This document shows positions 50,891 to 59,064 of a stretch of DNA of 64,000 nucleotides, piece after piece. Under the pieces are notes generated by a model, which saw only the letters and a list, made by a program, of their open reading frames with translations, had not been told where the DNA came from and did no database searches. Both the position numbers and the translations under genes were made by a program. Each line of letters begins with the position of its first letter. Within the stretch, counting starts at the first letter, position 1. The stretch is from Novosphingobium resinovorum (GTDB lineage Bacteria; Pseudomonadota; Alphaproteobacteria; Sphingomonadales; Sphingomonadaceae), in the NCBI RefSeq assembly GCF_001742225.1, contig NZ_CP017075.1:3130001-3194000 (forward strand), read 5' to 3'.

Positions 50891-51109
50891 GTGTTGCGAA
50901 AATGTGAACCAAGGTTGCGAAATGCTGCACAAGGGGTACTTTCCTGAACGAAATGTCAGGGTTTCCGCCATGTATGATAATGAACCGACCTTCAGATTCA
51001 CCTTTACGCTTAGGTGAGCGCGCAACGCTGGGGCGATGGGCTGCAATCCTTTGCCTGCTGCAACGCGTCAAGTGCTTGCCAAGGTCAGCATATCACTCGG
51101 AATCGCCAT

Positions 51110-51144
51110 AAAACTGCGGCGCCGCACCCTTTCGGGGCGGCGCC
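51110..51144 (-). terminator. Terminator of the universal stress gene
   Basis: GGCGCCGC (51118-51125) pairs with GCGGCGCC (51137-51144); the minus strand continues with GTTTTAT. It lies 25 bases after the stop. Confidence 0.6.
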
Positions 51145-51168
51145 GTACGGTATTATGTCGGACGCTGA

Positions 51169-51942
51169 TCAGTGCGCGAGGAGCAGGGCGGGCGCGGTTG
51201 CCTCCTTGAGGAAGAACTCGGTCACGCCGCCGAACAGGAACTCGCGCACGCGATTCTTGCCGTAGGCGCCCATGACGAGGAGGTCCGCCCCTTGCGCAGC
51301 GGCGGCCAGCGTCTCCTGAGTCGAGTGGACGCGCTCATGCTCCTCCAGTTCGGCGTTGACGCCGTGGCGCGAGAGGTAGCGCAGGGCATCGGTGGCGGGG
51401 AAGCCGCCTTCCTTCTCGACCACGCAGATCAGCTTCACGCTGGAGCACTGCGCCAGCAGCGGCGCGGCGGCGCGCAGGGCAGCGGCGGCCTGTTCCCCGC
51501 CGTCCCAGCCGATGCAGGCAGTCCCGACCGGCACCTTGAGCGGGGTTTCCGCCAGCGCGAGCACCGGCGCGCGGGCACGCAGGGCAAGGTCTCCGGCAAG
51601 CCCACCCGAGCGCGAGACGACGATGAGGTCGGCGAGGCGCGCGGCATAGGCGAAGGCGGTGACGGGGTCGTCCTCGCAGCGGATCACCTCGAAGGGCACG
51701 CCCGTTCCCGCAAGGTGGGTCTCGGCGGCGGCGGCGACTTCGTCGTCGGCCTCCAGCGCCTTGTCGAGCGCTTCGGAGATCACGTAGCTGCCGCCCATCG
51801 GGTCCATCGCGATGTAGCGCGAGACGGGGGTGTCGACGAGCACGGTAACGTGGCCGTTCTCGCGTCGGGCGATGTCCACGGCGGTCTGGAGGCGGGCATC
51901 GCTGCCCGGCTTGCGGTCGGCGTTGACGAGTATCGAGCGCAT
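51169..51942 (-). CDS. Universal stress protein (UspA family)
   Basis: The protein is 257 aa, about the length of a tandem two-domain Usp. The second half holds the ATP-binding pattern G-x2-G-x9-G as MGAYGKNRVREFLFGGVT. The first half is more degenerate (SRSGGLAGDLALRARAPVLALAE). Usp proteins are made under starvation or stress and affect survival; the direct action is unclear. It is a single gene ended by its own hairpin. Confidence 0.88.
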   Translation of the reverse strand: MRSILVNADRKPGSDARLQTAVDIARRENGHVTVLVDTPVSRYIAMDPMGGSYVISEALDKALEADDEVAAAAETHLAGTGVPFEVIRCEDDPVTAFAYAARLADLIVVSRSGGLAGDLALRARAPVLALAETPLKVPVGTACIGWDGGEQAAAALRAAAPLLAQCSSVKLICVVEKEGGFPATDALRYLSRHGVNAELEEHERVHSTQETLAAAAQGADLLVMGAYGKNRVREFLFGGVTEFFLKEATAPALLLAH

Positions 51943-52115
51943 GGTCGTTCTCCCTCTTAGGCATCCTCAGGCTAACCCGTGGCGGTGGGATTTCCATGAC
52001 CGGGATCAAACATGGGGCGTAAGGGAAACGAATGGCCGCGCATCGAGTTGCGGGTCGGTGCTTCGGGCAATGGTTTGAAACGCTGTGCGCGCCTTTCAGC
52101 GCTGCGCCCGCCCCG

Positions 52116-52883
52116 TCAGTGCTTTAAATTGCTGCTTGCCCGCGCAGACAGGATCGCCCGCGCATCCGCGAGGTCCGAAGGTTTGTCCACGTCCACCGCC
52201 GCGAGCCCGTCGCGTGCGGCGACGAGGCTGGCGGTGACGCCGATCCTGCGGCCCAGCCGTCCGATCGCGTCGCTCAAGGTCAGGCGGCCGAGCGCATAGC
52301 CGATGAGCATGCCGATCCCCAGCCGGGCGGCGATGCGCCAGGGGCGCTTGCGGTCGGCCTCGACCATCTTCCAGGTGTCGATCGCAAGGCCCGCGCGAGG
52401 GCTCGCCAGCAGGAACAGGTTGCAGCCCGACCAGTGGCCGTCGGCGAAGCGCAGGTACGTGCGGCGGCTGCCGGGCATCGCCGCCTCGATCGCCTCGCGC
52501 CGGGCCAGGAGGATGGCGACGTCGCTGCCTTCCGGCGTGTCGGCGAGGAAATCGCGGACCCACTCGGGCTTCAGCAGCGCATGGTCGCTGGTGGTGACGA
52601 GCAGCGGCGCGCCGAGCGTGTCCAGCCCGATGGCAACGCTGGCGCTGGGACCGGTGCCTGTGGCGAGCACCTCGCAGCCGAGTTCCGCGGCGAGATCGCG
52701 CACGTGCGGATCGCTGGCGGAGACGGCGATCCGTGCGATCCCGGCCTCGCGCAGTGCGACGACGACGTGGGCGAGCATTGGCTTGCCCGCTATCTCGACC
52801 AGCGACTTGTGCGCGACGCCTTCGGCCTCGGCGACGGGGTCGGGCGCGCCGGGGCGCGATCCGGCGAGGATCAGGGCGTTCAT
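52116..52883 (-). CDS. Nucleotidyltransferase (MobA/IPCT-like NTP transferase)
   Basis: The protein is 255 aa from ATG 52883. It begins MNALILAGSRPG, the nucleotide-binding loop of NTP transferases (here a looser LAG-SRPG form), followed by the KSLVEIAGKPMLAHVV block and TSDHALL in place of the usual metal-binding GD. The C-terminal part holds a hydrophobic pair of segments and DVDKPSDLADA. It overlaps the next gene by four bases. Among lipid genes the likely task is activating a head-group phosphate with CTP. The gene order and content resemble the Caulobacter cpg locus. Confidence 0.8.
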   Translation of the reverse strand: MNALILAGSRPGAPDPVAEAEGVAHKSLVEIAGKPMLAHVVVALREAGIARIAVSASDPHVRDLAAELGCEVLATGTGPSASVAIGLDTLGAPLLVTTSDHALLKPEWVRDFLADTPEGSDVAILLARREAIEAAMPGSRRTYLRFADGHWSGCNLFLLASPRAGLAIDTWKMVEADRKRPWRIAARLGIGMLIGYALGRLTLSDAIGRLGRRIGVTASLVAARDGLAAVDVDKPSDLADARAILSARASSNLKH

Positions 52884-53815
52884 GCGGTCTTCTCCCGCTT
52901 GCCGCGCCAGACCTGCCAGAGCACGCCGGGGGCGGCGAGGATCGGATGCCGCTCGCGCCAAGGGGTGATCTTCACGGGGACGCCAGTGTGGCGCTCGATC
53001 TTCCAGGCGGCGTAGCGGGCCGCGCCTTCGAAGGTGGTCGATGCCTTGAGGAGCCGCAAAACATTGTAGGGCTTGCCCAGCCGCCGGCGCCGCGCCCACC
53101 ACGACAGGATGCGCGCCCGTTCGTTGGCGGGGAGGGTGGGGCGCAGGCGGCCGCCCTCCTGCGTGACGGCGATTCCGGCGGCGCCGAGCGCCAGCGGCAG
53201 CAGTCCGTCGAAATGGGCACGGTTGGCGGCGAGGATCGAGTCTTCCCGGCCCGCCTTCTCGACGCGGAATTCGGCGGCGTAAGTCGCGCGGAACAAGGCG
53301 CGCCAGTAGTCCTCGGGCGTTCCCGCGTCAGGCCCCAGCGCTACGGCGAGGCGCGCCGCCGTGCGGGCGGCGCCTGCGACGGCCTGCGCGATCGCGGCGC
53401 CGGCGGCCGCGTCGCGCTGCCAGGCGAGAGCGCTCGGCTGAACGAAGCGTGCCCAGATGGTGGTATCGATGCGCTCTCCGGCAGCGGCGGCGCGGAAGGT
53501 CTCCAGCGCCATCGTCGCGACCTTGGCGCGCAACGGAACACCGTCGTGCGTCCATTCGTGATAGCTCACGCGCGGCCAGATCCGCTCGACCTGAGCGCCC
53601 GGCAGCAGCACGTAGAAGTCCAGCACACCCTCCAGCGATCCGGTGCGCAGGTTCGATCCGTAAAACAGCACGCCCAGCGCATCCGCCGCCTGGGCCAGTT
53701 TCCCGGCGAAGGCGCGCACTTCGGGCACGACCTCGCGCGTCAGGGCGGAGGCGATGCGGTCATCGAGAGGGGAATGCGCGATCATTGCCGCGTCAATCGG
53801 ACAGGCCAGCCGCAA
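52880..53815 (-). CDS. Tam41-like nucleotidyltransferase-fold protein (possible CDP-lipid synthase)
   Basis: The protein is 311 aa at most; a later ATG at residue 11 (MIAHSPLDD) may be the start. The segment LFYGSNLRTGSLEGVLDFYVLL resembles the nucleotidyltransferase core of mitochondrial Tam41 (YGSG...LDF), which makes CDP-diacylglycerol from phosphatidic acid. Further parts (YWRALFRATYAAEFRVEK and a basic C terminus) also fit that family in style. It overlaps the upstream nucleotidyltransferase start by ATGA-type spacing and lies beside a lipid kinase. A role in making a CDP-activated lipid is inferred. Confidence 0.62.
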   Translation of the reverse strand: MRLACPIDAAMIAHSPLDDRIASALTREVVPEVRAFAGKLAQAADALGVLFYGSNLRTGSLEGVLDFYVLLPGAQVERIWPRVSYHEWTHDGVPLRAKVATMALETFRAAAAGERIDTTIWARFVQPSALAWQRDAAAGAAIAQAVAGAARTAARLAVALGPDAGTPEDYWRALFRATYAAEFRVEKAGREDSILAANRAHFDGLLPLALGAAGIAVTQEGGRLRPTLPANERARILSWWARRRRLGKPYNVLRLLKASTTFEGAARYAAWKIERHTGVPVKITPWRERHPILAAPGVLWQVWRGKREKTA

Positions 53816-53851
53816 TTACAAGGCGCCAGTTGGAAACCCGGCGGTCCGGCG

Positions 53852-54931
53852 TCAGGGGACGACGAAATTGATCTGCGGCCCTTCCTCGAGCACGTAGCGA
53901 CCGGCCGGGAAAGCCTCTCCGTCGAGGATGAAGGTGCCGCCGATGTCCATGTCGACCTCGCTGGCGCTCACGCGGTGAGCACCCTTGCGGGCGAACAGCT
54001 TGAGGTTGAAGCCGAACATCATCGCGGGCAGCAGCGCCACCAGCCAGCGGATCGGCCAGTCCATCACCGCCAGCTTGAGTCCCGGCGCCGGATTGCGCCC
54101 GAAGGGCTTTGCGCCGAGCGGAAACCGCTCGAAAGTGGTGGCGATGGTCAGGTAGCGCTCGTCCGCACTGCCCTTGCCCATGTAAGGCAGGTGCTGGCCG
54201 GTGCGGCGATCGACGATACGGGTCGGCGTACAGGCGCGCCAGGCGTTGCCGGCCCCGCCGAACAGGGTCTGCAGCACGCCCCAGAGAATGGTGAGGCCGA
54301 CCGCGAAGCTGTTGAACAGACCGCGGCGGTGCGCCTCCTGCCCGGCCTCGGTCGCGAGCGAGAAAGCGCCGGTGCCCAGAATGAAGCCCTGCACGCAGCG
54401 CGCGGTGCCGTCCGCCGGGGAAATCCGCAGCGGGCTGCGCGAGATGGTCCGGCCGCGATGGGCGGAAGCCAGCGCTTCGGCCAGCGACCACTTGTTGGGC
54501 AGACCAAGATCGACCGCCAGCGCGTTCGTCTTGCCCTTGGGCAGTACGATGAACGTGGGCCAATCGTTCCCAAAGATGTCCGCGCCCGCCGAAAGCACGT
54601 CACGCACGGTGCCGTCGCCGCCGTCGACCACGAGATAGTCGATGCCGCGCCGGGCGAACTCGGCCAGCGTGTAGTGCAGTTCCTCACGCGTGGAGGGGGT
54701 CTGCGTCAGGATGTTGGAGCAATCCGCCATCTCGGGCTTGATGCCCATGTTGCGGTGGCTTCGCGGGTTGCGGACGATGCCGACCAGCGGGACCGCACGG
54801 CCGCGGCGCGCCGGACGAACCGTGCGCGCGCCGTCGCGGCGACCAAGCTCGCCGAAGATCGGCAGCGTCTCGAAGGTGTGAATACTTCCGTGCACGGCGT
54901 ACCATGTAGTATCGCTAGCTCGGAAAATCAC
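53852..54931 (-). CDS. Lipid kinase of the LCB5/diacylglycerol kinase family (possible ceramide kinase)
   Basis: The protein is up to 359 aa. The start is uncertain: GTG 54931 is the longest form and GTG 54895 is an alternative. The nucleotide-binding GGDGT motif is in VVDGGDGTVRDVL, followed by PKGKTNALAVDLG. The C-terminal FILDGEAFPAG matches the conserved D-G-E block of this kinase family. These enzymes phosphorylate diacylglycerol, sphingosine or ceramide. In a sphingolipid-making organism, with CDP-alcohol and nucleotidyl transferases next to it, ceramide is a reasonable substrate. It is divergent from the CDP-alcohol phosphatidyltransferase. Confidence 0.82.
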   Translation of the reverse strand: MIFRASDTTWYAVHGSIHTFETLPIFGELGRRDGARTVRPARRGRAVPLVGIVRNPRSHRNMGIKPEMADCSNILTQTPSTREELHYTLAEFARRGIDYLVVDGGDGTVRDVLSAGADIFGNDWPTFIVLPKGKTNALAVDLGLPNKWSLAEALASAHRGRTISRSPLRISPADGTARCVQGFILGTGAFSLATEAGQEAHRRGLFNSFAVGLTILWGVLQTLFGGAGNAWRACTPTRIVDRRTGQHLPYMGKGSADERYLTIATTFERFPLGAKPFGRNPAPGLKLAVMDWPIRWLVALLPAMMFGFNLKLFARKGAHRVSASEVDMDIGGTFILDGEAFPAGRYVLEEGPQINFVVP

Positions 54932-55057
54932 CCAGAAATATGCTCTGACACATTTGGGTTACAGTTTAATGGCGCTTGTTACCGTATCGACACGCTTGTG
55001 GCCGAACCAAGGCGCCTGAGATTGTCACCCGGTCCGCGAGGCACTACGTGGCGGTCC

Positions 55058-56191
55058 ATGGTCCACAATACGCAAGTGCTGCCGGTCGTCACGATCGGTG
55101 AAAATCCCGTGAAGCTGTGGGGCCTGAGCCCTTCGGTGCGGGTCGGTCGGATCGCCCGCGCCGCCGGGCTCGAGCCCGTCGACGGCGTGCCCGAAGGCCC
55201 GGCGATACTTTCCAACGCAGCGTTTGCGTGGGACCCGGCGTGGTTCGGAAACATCACCGGACGGCAGGGCACGGTGCTGACTTTGGGCGGTGTTCCGGCA
55301 CTTGCCCATGCTGCGGATGCACATCAGGCGGCGCGAGTCGCGGCTGCCATGGCGGCGGGCCTGCCGTTGGTCGATTCGACCGGGTTCGAGGTCGTCGCCT
55401 ATGAAGACGGCCCGACCATCGAGAACAAGCAGCTTCGCAAGCGCGAGACGCCGTTCCTGATGGCGCTGACCCCCGCGACGCTGCGGCCGATCGAGCGCGC
55501 GAGCTACTTCGGCGCCTACAAGGGCGTGACCGACGTGCTGACCAAGTACCTCTGGCCGGAATGGGCGCTGGTGCTGACGCGGATCTGCGCGAAGCTGGGC
55601 GTGACGCCGAACATGGTCACGACCGTCGGCGCGGTGTTCTGCGTAATCGCCACCGTGCTCTTTGCTTACGGCCATTACTGGCTGGGCATGGCGCTGGGCC
55701 TCGTGTTCATGGTGCTCGACACCGTGGACGGCAAGCTGGCGCGCTGCACGATCACCTCCTCGGCCTGGGGCAACGTGTTCGACCACGGCATGGACCTTGT
55801 CCATCCGCCGTTCTGGTGGTGGTTCTGGGCGACGGGCCTCGCGTACTGGGGGATGTCCTACGATACCGCGACGTTCTGGTGGGTCCAGGCGGCCATCCAG
55901 GGCGGCTATGTGGTCCAGCGCCTGATCGAAGGGGCGTTCATCCGGTTTGCCGGAATGCACATCCACGTGTGGCGGCCGTTCGACAGCAAGTTCCGCCTGA
56001 TCACCGCGCGGCGCAACCCGAACATGGTGATCCTGTTCGCGGCGATGGTGTTCTCGCGCCCCGACCTCGGCCTGATCGCGGTAGCCTGGTGGACGGCCCT
56101 GTCGTGCCTGATCCACGCCGTGCGGCTGGCGCAGGCATGGATCGTGCGGGCGCGCGGTGGCACGATCACCTCCTGGCTGGCGGAAGGCTGA
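55058..56191 (+). CDS. CDP-alcohol phosphatidyltransferase with N-terminal extension
   Basis: The protein is 377 aa from ATG 55058; the open frame upstream runs antisense over other genes. The membrane domain has the complete family motif D-x2-D-G-x2-A-R-x8-G-x3-D-x3-D, seen as DTVDGKLARC...WGNVFDHGMD, with about six helices. The first 130 or so residues are soluble and unlike normal family members. They could be a remnant of a nucleotidyltransferase domain, as in bifunctional inositol-phosphate enzymes. The enzyme would join a CDP-activated lipid or head group to an alcohol. The final W-L-A-E-G is followed at once by the HIT gene. Confidence 0.88.
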   Translation: MVHNTQVLPVVTIGENPVKLWGLSPSVRVGRIARAAGLEPVDGVPEGPAILSNAAFAWDPAWFGNITGRQGTVLTLGGVPALAHAADAHQAARVAAAMAAGLPLVDSTGFEVVAYEDGPTIENKQLRKRETPFLMALTPATLRPIERASYFGAYKGVTDVLTKYLWPEWALVLTRICAKLGVTPNMVTTVGAVFCVIATVLFAYGHYWLGMALGLVFMVLDTVDGKLARCTITSSAWGNVFDHGMDLVHPPFWWWFWATGLAYWGMSYDTATFWWVQAAIQGGYVVQRLIEGAFIRFAGMHIHVWRPFDSKFRLITARRNPNMVILFAAMVFSRPDLGLIAVAWWTALSCLIHAVRLAQAWIVRARGGTITSWLAEG

Positions 56192-56196
56192 AGATT

Positions 56197-56628
56197 ATGA
56201 ACGCTACAATCGAGAAGTTCGGCTGGCCCGCGACGCTGGTGGCGGAGTTCGACCACTGGGTCGTGCTCGCGCGGCCCGCGCAGCCGACGCTCGGCTCGCT
56301 GGTGTTGGCGGCGAAGAGCGATGTCACCGCCTTCGGCGACCTACCGGCCGAGGCGCATGCCGAATTGAAGCGCGCGACTGGCGCCATCGAGGCGGCGCTG
56401 GGCAAGGCGGTCGGCTATGCCAAGCTCAACTACCTGATGCTGATGATGGTGGACCCGCACGTCCACTTCCACGTCATCCCCCGCTACGAAGGCGCGCGCG
56501 AGTGGCAGGGGCGCGAGTTCGTCGACTGCGGCTGGCCCAAGGTGCCGGACCTTGGCCATGCGGTGGCGCTGGAGGGCGCGGATCTCGATGCGCTGGTGGC
56601 TTGGCTGAAGGGGTTTTTCGAGGGCTGA
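56197..56628 (+). CDS. HIT-family protein
   Basis: The protein is 143 aa. The histidine triad is HVHFHVIPR, inside the usual VDPHVHFHVIPRY context. HIT proteins hydrolyse or transfer nucleotides from dinucleotides or nucleotide conjugates. It begins five bases after the CDP-alcohol phosphatidyltransferase stop, so they share an mRNA. A job in cleaving a nucleotidyl-activated intermediate of the lipid pathway is possible but unproven. Confidence 0.88.
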   Translation: MNATIEKFGWPATLVAEFDHWVVLARPAQPTLGSLVLAAKSDVTAFGDLPAEAHAELKRATGAIEAALGKAVGYAKLNYLMLMMVDPHVHFHVIPRYEGAREWQGREFVDCGWPKVPDLGHAVALEGADLDALVAWLKGFFEG

Positions 56629-56630
56629 TG

Positions 56631-56746
56631 CCCACCCTGTCCGGCTAGATCGCTTCGCCCCCAAGCCTCCCAGCCCTCCCGCACGCGGGAGGGCGAAACG
56701 ATGGGCTCTCATTCCCCTCCCGCGTGCGGGAGGGGGCAGCGGTGGG
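56631..56746. repeat. Intergenic palindromic repeat, family A (copy 2)
   Basis: It starts CCCACCCTGTCCGGCTA, holds CCTCCCGC..GCGGGAGGG modules twice and ends GGTGGGC. It fills the space between the convergent HIT and nucleotidyltransferase genes. Confidence 0.75.
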
Positions 56747-56749
56747 CTC

Positions 56750-57505
56750 TCACCACGTATCGGTGAGCTTCGTCGCGATCTCGATGTCGTTGAGGAAGTC
56801 CACCTCGGCCCAGTCCAGCCCCTCGATCGAAACAGTGCCGACCTTGCCGGTGGGCGCGATCGAATCGATCACCTTCAGATACCAGTGCTGGACGCCCTCG
56901 GGCGTGCGCATGGCCTGGCGCACGGTCTCGCGGAACAGGTCCGCGCCTTCGCCCCGGAATGCGAGGAAGCCGATCGATTCGGAATTGGACTGCGCCGCCG
57001 TCAGCGTCTTGCCGATGTGGATCAGGCGGCCTTCGGGGCTGCGTTCCACCTTCATGTCGTCGCTGTCGTAGCCGTCCGCCTTGACGTCCACCGTCACGGT
57101 GATCGGCCAGGGCTTGCCGTCGGGACCGGCCGCGCCCTGCTGGACCGTGCGCACGATCTCCTCCGACACCAGCGTGTCGCCGTTGAGGATCAGGAAGTCA
57201 CCGCGCATCGCCTCGCGCGCGATCCAGCACGAGCCGAGGTTGTCGGCCACCTTGAAGAAGGGATTGAATCGCACCGTGATTTCCACGCGCGGGTCACGGA
57301 TGGAATTGAGGTGCTCCTCCAGCATGTCGGTCATGAAGCCGGTGACCACGTCGATCCGCTTGACCCCGCCGCGCGCCAGCATCTCGATCTGCCACTCGAT
57401 CAGCGAGCGGCCGGAGAAGTCGATCAGGCACTTGGGACGCTCGGCCGTGAGGGGGAGCAGGCGTGAGCCCTGGCCGGCGCTGAGGAGGATGGCGTGTTCG
57501 ATCAT
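56750..57505 (-). CDS. Nucleotidyltransferase of the sugar-1-phosphate / phosphocholine cytidylyltransferase type
   Basis: The protein is 251 aa. The nucleotide-binding signature is LSAGQGSRLLPLTAERPKCLIDF, an almost ideal G-x-G-[ST]-R-x-x-P..K. The segment NPFFKVADNLGSCWIAREAM followed by DFLILNGDTL resembles LicC and inositol-phosphate cytidylyltransferases, which make CDP-choline or CDP-inositol. The second metal ligand lies in WAEVDFLND. It is in the middle of the lipid-modification cluster and may activate the polar head group. Confidence 0.86.
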   Translation of the reverse strand: MIEHAILLSAGQGSRLLPLTAERPKCLIDFSGRSLIEWQIEMLARGGVKRIDVVTGFMTDMLEEHLNSIRDPRVEITVRFNPFFKVADNLGSCWIAREAMRGDFLILNGDTLVSEEIVRTVQQGAAGPDGKPWPITVTVDVKADGYDSDDMKVERSPEGRLIHIGKTLTAAQSNSESIGFLAFRGEGADLFRETVRQAMRTPEGVQHWYLKVIDSIAPTGKVGTVSIEGLDWAEVDFLNDIEIATKLTDTW

Positions 57506-57654
57506 GTGTCATTCAGTCTGCTTGGGGGAAGGGGGCATCTAGCGACTGCACTGCGAAAGGGAAAGCTCTGGCGGGGCGATCCGAGCCGGCCATACGTACA
57601 AGAAGAGCGAGCCCACCCTTGCAACTGACAGCCCCCTCGTCCAAATGCGAGCCA

Positions 57655-59022
57655 ATGTCCGCCAAACGCTACCGCCAGGAGAGTGCATCTCCGCTAGGGC
57701 GGATACTCCAGAACACCGCCTGGCTGCTCGGCGGCAAGGGCTTCGGCGCGATTTGCGGCCTGGCGTATCTCGCCATCCAGACGCGCACCCTCGGCCTCAA
57801 GGATTTCGGCCACTTCTCGCTGATCTTCGGCACCGCGCAGGCGCTGACCTCGCTCGCAGGCTTCCAGACCTGGCGAGTCGTCGTGCGCTACGGGTCGGAG
57901 CATGTCCACGCGAAGGACTGGGAGAAGTTCGGCCGCCTCGGCATGCTGTGCGGCGTGATCGATGCGGTCGGTGCGATTCTCGGCTGCGGGCTGGCGGCGA
58001 TCCTGATCTTCGGCTTCGCGCATCTGCTCGAACTCAACCCCAGCTTCATCCATATCGCGTTCTGGTACTGCGTCGGCTCGCTCTGGGCGCTGGTTTCAGC
58101 CCCGACCGGGATCGTGCGCGCGCTCAACCGGTTCGATATGGCCGTCTATGTCGAGGCGATCGTGCCGAGCGGGCGCCTCGTCGCCGCGCTGATCATCTGG
58201 TTCACCGGGCCGACCGTCGGCCGGTTCCTGGCGGCCTGGGCCGCAATCGATATTCTCGAGGCCATCCTCTACTGGACCATGGCCCGCCGCCTCAGCCCGC
58301 AGGCGGTGCGGATTTCCTACCTCTTCCAGCTGCGCCGCGCGATCCGGGAGAACCCGGGCGTCACCCAGTTCTTCTTCGTCACCTACATGGGCTCGGCCAT
58401 CGATGCGGCCATGAAGAACGGCCCGCTGCTGGTCGTCGGCGGCTGGGTCGGCACCAAGGCGGCGGGCCTCTACCGCCTCGCCTCGCAGCTGTCGCAGGCG
58501 CTGAGCAAGCTTTCCACGCTGCTGACCCGCTCGGTCTATGCCGAAGTGGCCCGCGTCCGCGTCGCCTCCAAGGCCGAGGAATTCCGCAAGCTGGCGCTCC
58601 AGACCAGCCTGATCGCGGGCGGTGCGGGCCTTGCCGTGGTGGCGGTCGCGTACTTCCTCGGCGAGCAGCTGCTGGCGATGATCGGCGGCGATGCCTTCGA
58701 AAGCGGCGCCTCGATCCTCATCCCGCTGGCCGTGGCCGCCAGCTTCGACCTTGCCAGCGTGGCGTTCGAGCCGGTGCTGCACTCGACCGGCAAGGCGCGC
58801 CAGTCGCTCGTCGCGCGCCTGATCGCGCTGGCGGCGCTGGGCGTGGGCCTGTGGCAGTTCATCCCCATCGGCCCGAGCGGCGCGGCCTGGGCCGTGGCGC
58901 TGGCGGGGGCGACCTCCTACGTCGCCATGGGCGTGATGGCGTGGCATACGCTGCGTCAGGTCGATGCGGGCAAGATCATGGTGGGCCTGCCCGATGACGC
59001 CGAGATCGGGCCGGAGGAGTAA
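57655..59022 (+). CDS. Polysaccharide/lipid flippase (Wzx-like, MOP superfamily)
   Basis: The protein is 455 aa from ATG 57655 (TTG 57619 is upstream in frame). It has about 14 membrane helices in the Wzx pattern: an N-terminal amphipathic start (ILQNTAWLLGGKGFGAICGLAYL) and paired helices throughout, with charged residues inside the membrane. Such flippases move undecaprenyl-linked sugars or lipids across the inner membrane. Next to lipid head-group genes it could flip the finished lipid, but polysaccharide repeat units are equally possible. It is divergent from the nucleotidyltransferase, about 150 bases apart. Confidence 0.83.
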   Translation: MSAKRYRQESASPLGRILQNTAWLLGGKGFGAICGLAYLAIQTRTLGLKDFGHFSLIFGTAQALTSLAGFQTWRVVVRYGSEHVHAKDWEKFGRLGMLCGVIDAVGAILGCGLAAILIFGFAHLLELNPSFIHIAFWYCVGSLWALVSAPTGIVRALNRFDMAVYVEAIVPSGRLVAALIIWFTGPTVGRFLAAWAAIDILEAILYWTMARRLSPQAVRISYLFQLRRAIRENPGVTQFFFVTYMGSAIDAAMKNGPLLVVGGWVGTKAAGLYRLASQLSQALSKLSTLLTRSVYAEVARVRVASKAEEFRKLALQTSLIAGGAGLAVVAVAYFLGEQLLAMIGGDAFESGASILIPLAVAASFDLASVAFEPVLHSTGKARQSLVARLIALAALGVGLWQFIPIGPSGAAWAVALAGATSYVAMGVMAWHTLRQVDAGKIMVGLPDDAEIGPEE

Positions 59023-59064
59023 CCCCGGCTCGACAGCGAAGCGTCCGCGCGTATCATGCGCGGT

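Larger units (their letters stand above)
50616..51109. other. Intergenic region between the CDC48 and universal stress genes
   Basis: About 500 bases without a convincing gene. It contains a strong minus-strand terminator (50776-50805) and, before it, a stretch with a GCCGA..TCGGC hairpin (about 50850-50865) and a single-stranded CCTCTCCCAAAAC segment (minus strand). See the candidate small RNA. Confidence 0.5.

Noticed and set aside
50763..51071. A 102-codon minus-strand ORF between the stress protein and CDC48 genes
   Set aside because: It reads through a strong terminator, has no ribosome site and shows no domain; a small RNA is a better explanation for the region.
52733..55057. A long upstream extension of the CDP-alcohol phosphatidyltransferase frame
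   Set aside because: The part before ATG 55058 runs antisense to the nucleotidyltransferase, Tam41-like and kinase genes and has no plausible domain.
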